This document shows positions 12,001 through 22,932 of a stretch of 64,000 bases of DNA, piece after piece. The notes below the pieces were generated by a model. That model was given only the letters and a program-made list of their open reading frames with translations, did no database searches and had not been told where the DNA came from. The stretch comes from Paratinospora sagittata (taxonomy: Eukaryota > Streptophyta > Magnoliopsida > Ranunculales > Menispermaceae), in NCBI GenBank assembly GCA_035771175.1, contig CM069610.1, forward strand, positions 20,798,501 to 20,862,500, given 5' to 3'. Both the position numbers and the translations under genes were made by a program. The first letter of the stretch is position 1, and each line of letters opens with the position of its first letter.

Positions 12001-12516
12001 ACTTCATTATATACTATGTTGAATCTGTGGTAAAAGAAAGTTCAATCCAAAAGCTTTGTAAGTATTATTTTGATTCTGAGTAAAGGGAATCATATCTCAA
12101 TCTTGTATCTCAGTTATTGGTGACCGGTTAGTCACTGGAAATAGAGCAAATGTTGCTCGGTCTGTCAAGGTTGTTCTCAAGCTTGTGAAGTTGAGAAACA
12201 GTTAAGGTTGTTCTCAAGCCTGTGAAGTTGAGAAAGTGTAAACGGTTTAATCTTCACCCGTAAGAAGATCCGTTAGTGAAGTTTGGAAAAATCTTAACTA
12301 AGGAGGTTAGGTAGTGGATGTAAGCACGGCCGAACCACTATAAATCTTGTGTGCATTGTTACCTAGTTGCTTTCATTATTATCATTGAGTTATCTTTGTC
12401 ATATCTTGCTTAACCTACTTTCATATTATTATTGTTTTAAAAGAAAGGTTTTAATCTGCTAAGTGTTCAATTCACCCCCCCTCCCCCTCTCACTCTTGGA
12501 CACATTTGGGCCAACA
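9049..12516 (+). mobile_element. Copia-type solo LTR in the 43-bp array (about 2.03 kb without nested insert)
   Basis: Begins TGTTAATC and ends GGGCCAACA, flanked by a perfect 5-bp duplication CAAAG (9044-9048 and 12517-12521). No coding region inside, so it is a solo LTR. Same family as 18933-21797 and 50951-52908: a block of GGACGCT/AGCGCCCTC palindromes in the left half, TATA-like sequence near 11748, TTCTCA/TGAGAA hairpins near 12170-12240, the signature CGAACCACTATAAATC near 12330 and a C-rich end. The features fit long-LTR Copia elements of the Sirevirus/Maximus kind (inference). Confidence 0.92.
9779..11207 (+). mobile_element. Nested Ty3-type solo LTR (1429 bp)
   Basis: Starts TGGTAAGTAAG and ends TATGTAACA, flanked by a perfect TGCAT duplication (9774-9778 and 11208-11212), and inserted in the Copia LTR. 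Its last part (ATAACTTGACACCATACGCTTGTGG) is typical of plant Ty3 LTR ends. It shares a CTCGAGAGAGG block with the oppositely oriented solo LTR at 13173-14733, so the two are likely related. It holds a perfect CAGCAC/GTGCTG palindrome near 10145. Confidence 0.9.
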
Positions 12517-12657
12517 CAAAGGCCACAAGTCCAACATGGGCTACACATGTGTCAAATAGCAAAGGGTACGAGCCCAACGTGAGCTATACATGAATCAAAC
12601 ATAGCAAAGGCCACAGGCCCAACGTGAGCTGAACACGTGTCAAATAGTGATGGCTAT
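12517..12657. repeat. 43-bp tandem array, right part (about 3 units)
   Basis: Continues the array after the inserted LTR: three further units with GTCCAACATGGGCTACAC, CCCAACGTGAGCTATACAT and CCCAACGTGAGCTGAACAC, again alternating GGCCAC and GGGTAC/GGCTAT subtypes, then decaying. Together with 8698-9048 the original array had about 11 units. Confidence 0.9.
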
Positions 12658-13100
12658 GGACCTGACAAGATCCAAGCACCTCACAAAATAACAAAAGCAA
12701 CAATCCAAAGAGCAGACAACGCAACAGTCAAACAATAAGAACCATAAAGGCCAGGCGGTAAGAGCGACAAACGATTTGAATAAACGAGGTCCCTAAGGTC
12801 CACAAATCACCAACGAACGAGCTAATTTTTAAACAAACACTCAAACAGTACGAAGACAAAATACATAGGCACGCCACCAAACAAACACAGGAAATATTTA
12901 AAACAACCAATAGATTAGGAACAAAAGTTTAAAAGTCCCAACAAAAAGAAATTCATCAAAAGTTGTTTGCAAAGTTAAGGCCATGAACACTCGACCCGAT
13001 AATTAAACATCAACAGATAATCTGAGAAAAGACAACGACTGAAGCTAGAAAATTAAAGAGGGATCCTAAACACCACTTGGCGCCCCAGGGCGACCATTAT
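12658..13100. other. Unassigned AT-rich stretch
   Basis: No ORF with recognisable domain on either strand, no repeat. It may be internal sequence of the decayed minus-strand Copia element to the right, but I could not tie it to a known domain. Confidence 0.3.
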
Positions 13101-15060
13101 CCAAGAATATGTGGAGGCATATGAAGTATCATAGAGTTCTTCTAATCTAATCCAAACATCTTTAGATGTAGTTGATCGTGATTATTTCAGATTCGCAAGT
13201 GCACGAATTATCAAGTTACAATACTAAGGTGAGTTGGGTTATTGTCCTCAGGGAAAAGTAATTTTACTAATATAAATGTGCAAAACTACTATGATATTAA
13301 TTTTATCTAAGTGATCAAAATGGGTGGTTTAATGTGCTGGAATATAAATTGAACAATTTATAACGAATTAGTGCAAACTTAATTGAAAATGGGTATAAAT
13401 CACTGAATGAAAGTTCTAGAGGATTGAATTCAATATATTTTACTTTATGGGTTTCAAAAGATTGTGTTATTGATTTAAATAATGAATTTATAAATCATGA
13501 ATCCTATCACAATCAAACCCCTCTCTCGAGTGTAATTTGAAAATCTATACTTAACCTATTAATTCCCTCTCACGAGTGTAAATCAACACATCAAGTATGC
13601 CTTAAGATTTGTGATTCATGTTATCCGATTTCAAAGGTTTTCGTAGGTCTCTCGACTCAATACTACTAACCTAGGTCATAAATTTTTAGATCTGATTTGA
13701 TAACACCTCTCTCGAGTGTAAGAAATCAACTCTAACTACATTCAACTAGTGGCCAGTAAATTGAAAGCATTAAGCATATGAATTTGCAAATAAATTCAGA
13801 AACTAATTCAATAGCACAGAAATAAGCATTAACCCATAAAATCAAGCCTAAATCATTCAAACCTCTAGATTAATAATTTAGCTCATATTCATGTTCATGG
13901 ATACAAGATGAAAAAGAAATAAAACAATAGAGGGATAACATTTCAAGACACAAGAAATTGAAATTAAAGGTTAGAATCCCCCTTCGACCGGTGGATTAAT
14001 CTTCTTTTTCTCCTTGGTTCTTTCAAGCCTCCAATCCAAAGCCCTTTTCTCTTCTTGCTTCCTTTCTCACACCCTAAACCTAATTCTAATCCTTGATAAT
14101 GATAATCCACAACCCTAAAACGTGTTTTTAGACTTAAGTGGGTTCAAAGACCAAAAATGGCAAAAATCCCAAATACGCGCATTTTTGCGCAATTGAGCGT
14201 CACGACGCTGCTTGACTATTCACTGCCCTTTGCGTTCTGAGCGCCGCAGCGCTCTTTGACTGTTCATGGTGCAAATTCCTTCTTCTCTGAGCGTCGCAGT
14301 GATCAAGCAGACTCTGCTTTTCCTGGTGGTTGTGTGTGGACTTATCCGATTTTTCCACTTTTTTGCACACTTCTTACACATGTTTTGCACATGTTCTTGG
14401 CTTCTTTTGAACACCATTTGAACCTTGTTTCAACCCACTTTTGAGCTCTTTATTTACCTACAAAACAAAGTATAAACAAGTGTAAATTCTATGCAATTAA
14501 TCAAAATATTAACTATAAAGAAATGTAATCAAAACATGTGACTTCTATGATATTAACATGTATCAAAAAGTCGTTTATTCATGATAAAAACCTATAAAAA
14601 TCTAAAATAAAGCCTAAATGCATCTAAAACAACTAAGTATACTAATAATGTAAAAACACCTAAAAACTAACTAAATGAACCTAAAAATCTATCAAATTAA
14701 CATGCAAACTAACTACTAAAACTCAACTTATCAGTAGTGCATAAAAAGATTCTATTAATGTCATTTTGGGAAAGGCTACTAAGTAATATGTCTTTAGCTA
14801 GACCATCGATCAAGCCTAACTAAACATTTTTTCTTCCTCTCTCATTTCCTCTTAAGTTTGGAGAGTTCAACCTCATTTATGGTCCTTGTGGGTTTATACG
14901 GTCCATTACAAACAATATCTCACGTATCACATGATCGAGCCTTAATGAAAACTCTCATCCTAATTCTCCAAAACATAAAATTATTGTCATCAAGCATAAC
15001 TGGAGAAAAATGGGTTGTAACCTAGGTCAAAACCTGTTGTGTTGGTCATTTGATCTTTAG
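13101..15060 (-). pseudogene. Copia Gag N-terminal half (broken, split by a solo LTR)
   Basis: On the minus strand, 15060-14739 reads, through several stops, a Copia gag N-terminus: LDDNNFMFWRIRMRVFIKA, then DIVCNG. After removal of the inserted LTR it continues at 13167-13101 with KDVWIRLEELYDTSY, matching the AKEVW.xLExLY part of the UBN2-type gag domain. Gag would package element RNA; this copy is dead. It lies just inside the primer site and LTR at 15093-16802. Confidence 0.8.
13173..14733 (-). mobile_element. Ty3-type solo LTR (1561 bp) inside the Copia gag
   Basis: Bounded by TGATCG and TTATCA, with a perfect 5-bp duplication GTAGT at 13168-13172 and 14734-14738. No coding content. The left end, read on the minus strand (GTAACTTGATAATTCGTGCACTTGCG), resembles the right end of the nested LTR at 9779-11207, which sets the orientation as minus. 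Contains CTCTCTCGAGTG motifs and three GC-rich palindromes (14196-14209, 14240-14253, 14290-14303). Confidence 0.92.
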
Positions 15061-15092
15061 CTCTAGATGATTAGACCTTAAATCCAGAGCAC

Positions 15093-15108
15093 CCACTTTG
15101 ATACTACT
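15093..15108 (-). other. Degenerate Copia primer-binding site
   Basis: The minus strand directly after the LTR end (CCAACA) reads AGTAGTATCAAAGTGG, close to the tRNA-iMet-complementary TGGTATCAGAGC with G-to-A changes. It marks the adjoining LTR as the 5' LTR of a minus-strand Copia element. Confidence 0.7.
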
Positions 15109-16802
15109 TGTTGGACACCCATGAGGGGGGGTGAATTGGGTGTTATGGTTGGTTTGAGCAAATTCTAAGTTCCTTAGTGGAATTCTTTAAATAATATGTT
15201 TTAGTGCTCTAACAATCAATGTGCATAAATTAAAAGTGTGAAAATAAATAAAAGTAGGCACAAAGGTTTTTACGTAGTTCGAAAAACCTTTTCTTACATC
15301 CACGCCTAGAGAAACCTTCTCTAGAATTCCACTATAACCGGTTTACTTCAAAGGTGTGAACTAAACCATTACAATGTCTTTTTGAAGGTTCAAGACAAAC
15401 CTATCTTTTCACTGGCTAATGACAAACCACTTGTTCTTTTTTTATGACAAAGGAAAAGTCGGATTCCTTTTCAAGGGATAAGGAATAACAACTTGACCCT
15501 TATCAAGATAACCTTGAAATCACAAGTGACATTGAATCATTTTACTTGGTTTTATTTCAACTAGAAATAAACCAAAAAGAGAAAGTACAATGATTAAAAT
15601 GTTTGTTCTAAGTAAATAGAACAATTACAAATGAAGCTCAAAATACATAAACACCAATTACAAGATATGAAAATGTAAGCTAATGAGAAGAGAAACCTTA
15701 CAACAATATTATATCTTCCTTGCAACCATATTTGCTCAAGAGCATGATTTTGAAGAAGCTTTAAAGCATGCTCAAAAGATTGCCTAAAATTAATGTGTTT
15801 GATCAACTCTTTTCCATTCTAGGGTTTTGAAAATGTGAGAAGGGGTTTGATTTTGGAAATCACTAAATGGACTCACATTTGTGTCTCTCTTGTGTTTAAA
15901 ATGGCCTAAGTGCATATATGTATAGTTTGGAAGTGATCACTAGCCGTTAGACACAAGAATATAGTAGTTGAGACTCAAAAATCAAGTTTTTGACCATTGG
16001 AATCACATCTTGACAATCACCAACGTGCTGCTCAAAGGCAGGAGTGTGCTACCAGCAAACAGAGAACGTTGGGCCCTCAAAATCCGAGCAAGAGTGCGCT
16101 ACTCACTTGGAGGAGCGAGCTGCTCACCTGGAGAAGTGAGCTACTCACTAGAGAAGTGAGTTACTCACCTAGAGGAGCAAGTTGTTCCTTTGGAGGAGTG
16201 AGTTGCTCATTGAAACAACTCACAAAACTTGGCCAAAAACATGTAAAACTTTGATATTTTAATATTAAACTTTATGAACACTTTTGGACAATGAAATATG
16301 ATTGAAATACACAAAGTTTGATGATCCAAAACCTTAGAAAACATTTCAAATAAAGAATTGAAGTATAGGTTCAAAAACAAGTTAAAATGGAAAACTTAAA
16401 CCAATAAGTTTTTGGAAAACTTGTAAATGTGATTTTGGTCAAAATAGGTGCATATATGATTTAAACAAGTTTAAAATAGTTTAAGAACATAAATAAAACA
16501 TGTTTGAAAATTTGAAAAATGATTTTAGAGAAAATCTAATGCATGCATAATATTTAAAGAATGATTGAGCAAACTAGAACCAAGGAAAGCTACAACCTAA
16601 GTCTAAACACATAAACCTCTCAACCTCTGGTTTCTTGTTTTCTTCAAATTGTCCAAGCTCTAAGTGTGGTCAATCCTTTGCTTGAGGAACTTGAAGTACT
16701 TTAATTTTGATATTATATTGGGTTTTTTTCACTTTAGGTGCTGAAATATACTAAATATAATTATTAGCACCAAAATTTATACTATTTGTTAGCATCAGAA
16801 CA
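15109..16802 (-). mobile_element. 5' LTR of a minus-strand Copia element (right end uncertain)
   Basis: Left boundary is firm: TGTTGGACACCC next to the primer site. A poly-G/GTGAATTGGGTG stretch follows, as in other long Copia LTRs. 16094-16210 holds six 21-bp repeats with GTGAGCTACTCAC palindromes. The right end is set at ...CAGAACA (16802) by the expected terminal form, but no target duplication can be checked because the partner LTR is not in the window. Confidence 0.7.
16094..16210. repeat. Six 21-bp repeats with GTGAGYTRCTCAC palindromes
   Basis: Palindromes at 16094, 16115, 16136, 16156, 16177 and 16198, spaced 20-21 bp. The central ones are perfect (GTGAG CTA CTCAC); outer ones have substitutions. 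They lie in the LTR of the minus-strand Copia element. Confidence 0.9.
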
Positions 16803-17253
16803 CTTAAGAGAAATCTAAGTGGAAAACTATTTAGGTCAACATTTTCTTCCCAAAAAGATCAATTAAAGAGGGCATTTGTTTGTGGCTCAAATCCATTATT
16901 ATGGTATAAGTTTCAAGGAAGATATATGCTGTTCCGAGAAAGAAGATTTGTAAGATTTTCTGTAAAGTAAGTTGTATTAGACATTTTATTTATTTATTTA
17001 TTTACAAAAAATAGATTGATTAGAATGTTTAATTAATGACAGTTGACGAGTTAGCTCAATCAACGACTGTGATCGCGTTGGTACATCGAACATGGTAAAT
17101 CTTGACTACAGTTAATTGTGTAAGACATGGATTGGGCCTTTGAGTATGTGTGGGCTTGAGTTCGTTAGGCCCACTATAGGCAGGCTTACTTAACCTTGTA
17201 TATATATACAGGGTCCTTGCTCTTACTTTATATAGAAAAAATTTCACATGGTA
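16803..17253. other. Unassigned retroelement-like debris left of the LINE
   Basis: No intact coding. 16890-17045 is similar to 28310-28440: both hold a TATGG...TCAAG(T)GGAAGA block, then TTTATTTATTTAC and GATTAGAATGTTTAATT. 17197-17215 carries TATA-like sequence. It may be an old LTR end of the Copia element whose pol resumes at 25340; not proven. Confidence 0.35.
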
Positions 17254-17399
17254 TTTTTTTTTAAAAAAAAAGGAGAATTTATTAAAAGAACCAAAATGAA
17301 CAACACAGACCACAACACGGGAACCAATAAAAACCACTCCCAAAAACATAGAAGGAAAAACAACCCCAAAAAACCAGGGAACCCACCCAACACACTCAA

Positions 17400-17889
17400 C
17401 TAGTACCTTTGCCTTGTATATCTAGTACCAATGGCATCAAGATGCATAAGGTTTTTCAAGTCGGGTGATTCGTGCCCACAATACATAAGTAAGTCATCAC
17501 CAGACAACACTAAGGAGGCACATTTATCAACAACTGTGTTGGCCTCTCTCCAAACATGGCTAATGGACCAAGCTCTCCAAAGAGCCAAACACTCCATAAT
17601 AATACCCAACAATAGGCCGCACATTCCAAGGGGGAAGAACCAATTTTTGAATGATCCGGGCAAGGCACAATGAATCAGTCTTGATTCATAAAAGAAGATG
17701 AGCATAATCCCCCGCCAGCAACAGCCCTTTATGAAGCGCAAGAGCTTCAACATGCAAGACACTAAACGCCTCCACCCTACTCGCGTAAGCGAAGCGTAAA
17801 TTTGCAACATCATCTCTAAGCACAACACCAATTCCAAACCTTGTCTCGCTAAAAGACCCATCAATATTCAGTTTCATCACATCATTCAA
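17400..17889 (-). pseudogene. LINE ORF2 C-terminal RNase H domain
   Basis: The minus strand encodes LNIDGSFSETRFGIGVVLRDD, then VEALALHKGLLLAG in one frame and, after a frameshift near 17690, WSISHVWREANTVVDKCAS. These are the first Asp (NIDGSF), the Glu (VEAxAL) and the C-terminal HVxREANxVAD block of plant RVT_3-type RNase H. Reaches a stop at 17400, close to the LINE 3' end. Confidence 0.85.
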
Positions 17890-18191
17890 GGGGGGAATTC
17901 AAAATACATGTCTTATAAGAGGGGGGACCACATTATGTTGAATCTGCCAAGCATCTAAAATAAAAGAAACATTTGGCGAAGATTCCATGACACTCACCTC
18001 CCATTTAATGCAACACCTAACCTCAAATTTGATCTCATGCAAAATGGATTCAATAGTTCTAGCTTTCAGCTGGAACTTCCTCAAAGTCCTTTCCCACCAA
18101 ACATGATAAAGAGACGCAGCAAAGACAACTTTAAAATGAGAATAGCCTCAAAATTCTTCTTACAAGAATGAAGAATTTTAACCCCAATCAA

Positions 18192-18449
18192 CTACCAACT
18201 GGACACATTCCCCACCACTTGAAAACAAAGGCTCGCAATCCCCTTCCAAATTAGATTTGCGAAGGTGCAATAAAAAAATAGATGTTCTTGGGATTCCTTT
18301 CTAACCCAGCACAAGGAACAATTCTCATCAATGTCCATCCCAAAACCTCTTAGTCGAGTTGTAGTGGGGAGCTTTTCCCAACAAACCTTCCAAAGGTGAA
18401 AGTTGTGCCTAGGAATATGGTTTTTAATCCACACTAAATCATGCCACAC
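18192..18449 (-). pseudogene. LINE ORF2 zf-RVT domain
   Basis: Reads HNFHLWKVCWEKLPTTTRL, then NCSLCWVRKESQEHLFFYC and WKGIASLCFQ: the zinc-binding reverse transcriptase-associated domain of plant LINEs (CxxC...H...C). Ends at a stop; the adjoining 17890-18190 segment links it to RNase H in other frames. Confidence 0.85.
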
Positions 18450-18932
18450 AACAACAAGGGCTCTTCTCCTAATTAAGTTCCATGTCGACTTGAAAGAAAA
18501 CTGACCTGAGGTAGTTGCTTTTCAGGTGACCCTATCCACAACATTGGGATTAAGAGTCTCCACTTGCGGCAATAGATAAGCAACGTCGTGAGGCGAAAGA
18601 TGCCAATTGCTCCCTTGTTTAGTTTCAGCAATGCACGCCCACCTACTAAGGCTTGATCTCCTTCTAATGCCCTCTCCAAAGGAATTAACCAAAGTGCCAT
18701 TTCCAATCCACGATTCAAACCACAACATGGTTCCCTCGTTGTTACCAATCTAGTGAAATATTTGATTTTCAATAAGATGCCTATATTTGAGCACCTTTCT
18801 CCACACCCAAGAGCAATCTTGAATGGGGGGAACGTCTAGAAGCAATGAGAGGAAGTCTTAGGTACTTCAATGGGAAGAAATAACTTGTCATTCCTAGATG
18901 ATTAGAAAGATTTATAGCTTCAATCTCATCTA
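18450..18932 (-). pseudogene. LINE ORF2, RT C-terminal thumb/linker region
   Basis: Joins the RT across the LTR insertion: the minus strand at 18932-18830 reads IEAINLSNHLGMTSYFF then KYLRLPL, the usual GKYLGLPL-type motif after the RT palm. Frameshifted remnants (LRGALEGDQ-like, WWVRGLLKLN-like in other frames) follow to 18473. Confidence 0.75.
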
Positions 18933-20472
18933 TGTTAACCTATACGGTTGATCACTTAGCTCATCCCTAAATATACTGTGATAAAGTATATTTTGATGAT
19001 CACAAACAAAGTACTTTCGGTGCTAACAAGCGATTATCAAAATCTCATCCCAGCACCTAAGGAAAGCAAAAAGCCAAGGAACAACTCGATCAAGGAACTC
19101 AAAGACTTATCCAACGGTCAAGATCGTTTCAATCAAAAGGACTTCAACGACCATATCTGGATTTCAAGATCACGTCACTCGAACGATTCGATCAAGCTTC
19201 AAGTCTTCATCTTTCGATCAACGTTCAAGACATTCAACTCAACTCGAAGTTCACATCGAAGATCTCATAATGAAGAATTGGATTTAACGACTATGAGAAA
19301 TAAGAAATACACTGTATTTAAAGTATATTTTTATCTAATCGTTATTGCTCAAACGTTTTCCAAAACCATGCACAAACCACTTGCATACTTGCATGTTTTG
19401 ATCATACATTTTACAGTATTTCAAATGATTTAATTTTATATATTTAATTTGAGATTTACCGAGATTTTATTCGCATTTATCAATTATTTAATCGCAAGTC
19501 AAAATTGTTTTTAAAGAGTCTTCCAGGACGCTAATGACTTAGCAGCGCTCTCCTGAACTTGTTAAGTCAAGACGCTAATGACTCATTAGGACACTGATAA
19601 CATTCAAGGTTGAATCAAACTGATTTATTAGGACGCTTACTTGTATAGTAGCGGCCTCCTTTTTAGTCAACCTTTGAAGTTGTCAGAACGTTGATTCAAC
19701 ATCAACTCACTGAAAAATTTCTTAAGTTCTTCAAAGAATGTATCTTTGAGGACGTTGATAGTTATAAGTTGAATAATCTATCAAGACGCTACCTGGATAG
19801 GAGCGCCCTCACCTTTGAGAATCAACTTAGTAACTTTCAGGAAGCTAATAGTCTTTCAGTGTGCTTGTGTTTGGTTTCAAATATTTTTAACTAATAGGAA
19901 GCTTACATTGTTGTAGTGCCCTCGTATTATGTCTTATGTTTTAAACCTGTAGGACGCTTACTCGAAAAGTAGGGCCCTAATGCCCTTACTTGTTTTGAAA
20001 CATAGTAGGATGCGAACTGTGCATTAGCGCCCTCAAGGTTAAGTCGTTTAAGTGTCAAAGTAAGTCAGGACACTTACGAGTTAATAGCACCCTCACTTAA
20101 GTGTTCTGCAGAACGCTTATACGTAATAAGCGCCCTCAAGGAACCAAAACGACAAAGTTGATATTGTGCATCAGGACACTGATTACGGAATCAGGACGCT
20201 AATTCAACAACCGTCACTGTTCGAACAAGTACTTTATATCAGTTTACTTTTTTAGAACGAACCTTTGCAAAGAGTCCTTTTTAGACTTATCAGAGATCCT
20301 CTCTGATACATGAATTAAGTTTTCTAAAACTTTCTTTTTTCATGAAATCTAAAAAGAACCAGAATGTTAGTGAAAATTATAGTTGTCATTTTCATATAAC
20401 ATTCTAGCCGTTGTGTGTAAATGTTCATATTATTTGAACTTCAAATGTCTACCGACTATGTCCTACTAAGTT

Positions 20473-20480
20473 TATAAATA
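20473..20480 (+). promoter_or_regulatory. TATA box of the Copia LTR
   Basis: TATAAATA lying after the palindrome array and before the hairpin array, at the same relative place as the TATAAATA at 52140 in a second family member. Confidence 0.6.
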
Positions 20481-21229
20481 CCAACACTCAGGACCAAACA
20501 ACTTGCCAATCATTTTGTATTGTGTCAATACTTTTTGAAAGTTAGTCTGTGTCAAAATATTTTTCATTATCTAAACTTTCAAAGTATTTTTCACTGATAC
20601 CTTTACGTATTCAAATAATTTTCATACTAAGCTTATTTTCATTCTATCTTTGAAAATCTATTTAATATGGTATCAACTCAAATTCTCAGCACCGATTTAT
20701 ACTTTGTATTATTCTTGCTGAAGATAGAATTTGAGATATAGTTCATGAGAAATAGAATTGTACTTGATTTCGTATCTTAAGTACTGTATTGAACTATATC
20801 AGTAGCTGCGTTAACTACTGATCACTGAACCAGAAGTTTTATACTTATATTTTATATCTACTTTGAAAATTGTCTGTGTCTTTGATTTACACTAGTCCTT
20901 CAATTTTCAAATCAATGTTTATTTAGTATCATATTATTTTTGAAGAAGTACCAATTTTTTTATCACATCATTCATGCTTTTCGAAACTGTACTTGAGCAA
21001 TACCGAACATTGAAAGGTAAAAGACTGTTAGTGTATTTCAACTTAGCATTACTTATTTCATTTCATATTTGTGTAATGCTATGTAACGAGCTTAATTGTA
21101 AAGTGTTCTACTCAGTTAGAATAGTATAACCAACATTATTATGTTGTAATGCTGGTGTGTTTCTAGACTGAAACAACCAGGACAAGTGAATGTAGTTCAC
21201 TTAATGATTGCAGGATTGAAATCATGTAA

Positions 21230-21560
21230 GGTTATCTCTGAACCTGTAAAAGAGAAAAAGGTTCATCCTCACCTGCAAGTAAGAAATCAGTTCATCCTAA
21301 TCCCGTAAAAGGATAGGTGTGTCCTTAACCTATAAAAGAGAAAAGGTTAATCCTTATCCCGTAAAAGGATCACGATTTTCCTTATCCCATAAAAGGAAAA
21401 CGACTCTTCCTTATCCCGTGAAAGGAAAACGGTTCTTTCTCGTCTCGTAAAAGGAACATGGGTTTCTCCTCATCCTAGAAAAAGGAAATTTGGTTCATTC
21501 TTAGCCCGTGAAATGATAGGTTTGCCTTTAACTTGTAAAAGGGCAGTTGTAACTGTTTGG
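21230..21560 (+). repeat. Tandem hairpin array in the Copia LTR
   Basis: About ten units of roughly 30 nt with a conserved middle (TATCCCGTAAAA) and changing arms that still pair: ATCCT/AGGAT (21294-21314), ATCCTT/AAGGAT (21350-21370), TTCCTT/AAGGAA (21378-21398 and 21407-21427), GCC.TTT/AAAGGGC (21524-21544). Confidence 0.85.
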
Positions 21561-21802
21561 TTCTCACCCATAAGAAAATCAATTAATGGATTGAGAAAAT
21601 CTTAATCGGGAGATTAGGTAGTGGATGTAGGCTTGGCCGAACCACTATAAATCTTAAGTGTCTCACGTTTGCAATTTAGCCTGAATTCTATTTTTGCATC
21701 CTATTCCAATACACTTATGTATATCACTAATTTATTGGAAGAGAAATTTAAAATTAACCATCTCACCCAATTCACCACCCTTTTGGGTGGACCAAGAATC
21801 TA

Positions 21803-22932
21803 CACCTCTAAAAATCACTTTGGATTTTTCACGGTTAAGTTTAAGCCCTGTATAATGAGTAAAAGAGTCCATGGTGGACATAATATTGTCAAGGCTACGA
21901 AAATTAGCATAGTAGAAAATAAGCAAGTCATCAGCAAAAATGAGGTGAGTAAAAAGATTTGACTTGTTCCTATGGGGGAAACAAAACCACCATTCTCATA
22001 GTTGTTTGCCAACACAGAAGAAATTAATTGCATAATCAGGGTAAAAAGAAGGGGCGAAAACGGGTTTCCTTGCCTCAACCCTTTTTTACCATTGAAGAAA
22101 CCAACAGGGGAACCGTTCAGAAGAACAAAGAAACCGGTGCTAGAGATGCATTCCATCACCCAATTTATAAATGAATCCAGGAAATTCATATTTAGCAACA
22201 ATGAAGAGATTGCATGCCATTCAACAGGGTCGTATGCTTTCCTCAAATCTAATTTGAGAATAACAGAGGGAGGGGCATTGGCTCGATTTAAACCCCTAAC
22301 AAGCTCGTGAGCGGTGCAAATGTTGTCTTGTATTGATCTTCCCTTTATAAAAGTTGACTGGTTTAAGTCTACCAACTTCCTCACCACTCTACCCAATCTA
22401 TTCGCAATAATTTTAGAAATAATCTTATACACCACATTGCACAAAGATATCAGACGAAAGTCCCCAAGAGAGCAAGCACCACTACATTTAGGAATGAGGG
22501 CGATAAAGGAGTGGTTAATCTCTTTTAAAATAAACCCAGACGAAAGAAAGTATTGAATACCTCTACAAACGTCACCTCCCAACTGTTCTTAAAGAACTTG
22601 GCATTAAAACCATCTGGCCCCAGGGCCTTATCACCATTCATACTCCACAAGGTCACTTTAGTCTCCTTCACCAAAACAGAAGATATAAGATTGGTTTTTT
22701 CCTCCTCACTAATTTTGGGGAAATAGATATCGGATGGCCAATTTGGCACATGATCCAAAGACCCCAAAATATTATGGAAGAAATCCACAGCCTCCCTCTT
22801 AATATCATCTTTTGGCTCCAGTCTGCATCCCTCGTTAGAGATAAGAAAAGAAATCTGGTTCATATTCCTCCTCCTCCTTAGAGCATTATGAAAGAACTTT
22901 AAATTTTTGTCCCCCAAGGAAAGCCACGTCAT
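21803..22932 (-). pseudogene. LINE ORF2 reverse transcriptase
   Basis: Non-LTR RT motifs on the minus strand: WLSLGDKNLKFFHNALRRRR, DKALGPDGFNAKFFK, SFIALIPK, DFRLISLCNVVYKIISKIIANRL, VILKLDLRKAYDPVEW, KGLRQGNPFSPLLF, then FADDLLIFYYAN (catalytic ADD) after a frameshift near 21950, and GLKLNREKSKVIF next to the LTR insertion. Breaks at about 22560 and 21950. Would copy LINE RNA at the nicked target; inactive here. Confidence 0.92.

Larger units (their letters stand above)
18933..21797 (+). mobile_element. Copia-type solo LTR (2865 bp) inside the LINE
   Basis: Starts TGTTAACC and ends GGACCAAGA (expected CCAACA with one change), flanked by a perfect ATCTA duplication at 18928-18932 and 21798-21802. 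Same family as 9049-12516 and 50951-52908. In order: GGACGCT/AGCGCCCTC palindromes (19525-20200), TATA box at 20473, a hairpin array at 21230-21560, the CGAACCACTATAAATC signature near 21640 and a CCCAATTCACCACCC end. No coding content. Its removal with one ATCTA restores LINE RT continuity. Confidence 0.93.

Noticed and set aside
18978..19433. 151-codon ORF as a gene
   Set aside because: Lies inside a solo LTR; no domain, and the corresponding region is not open in sister LTRs.
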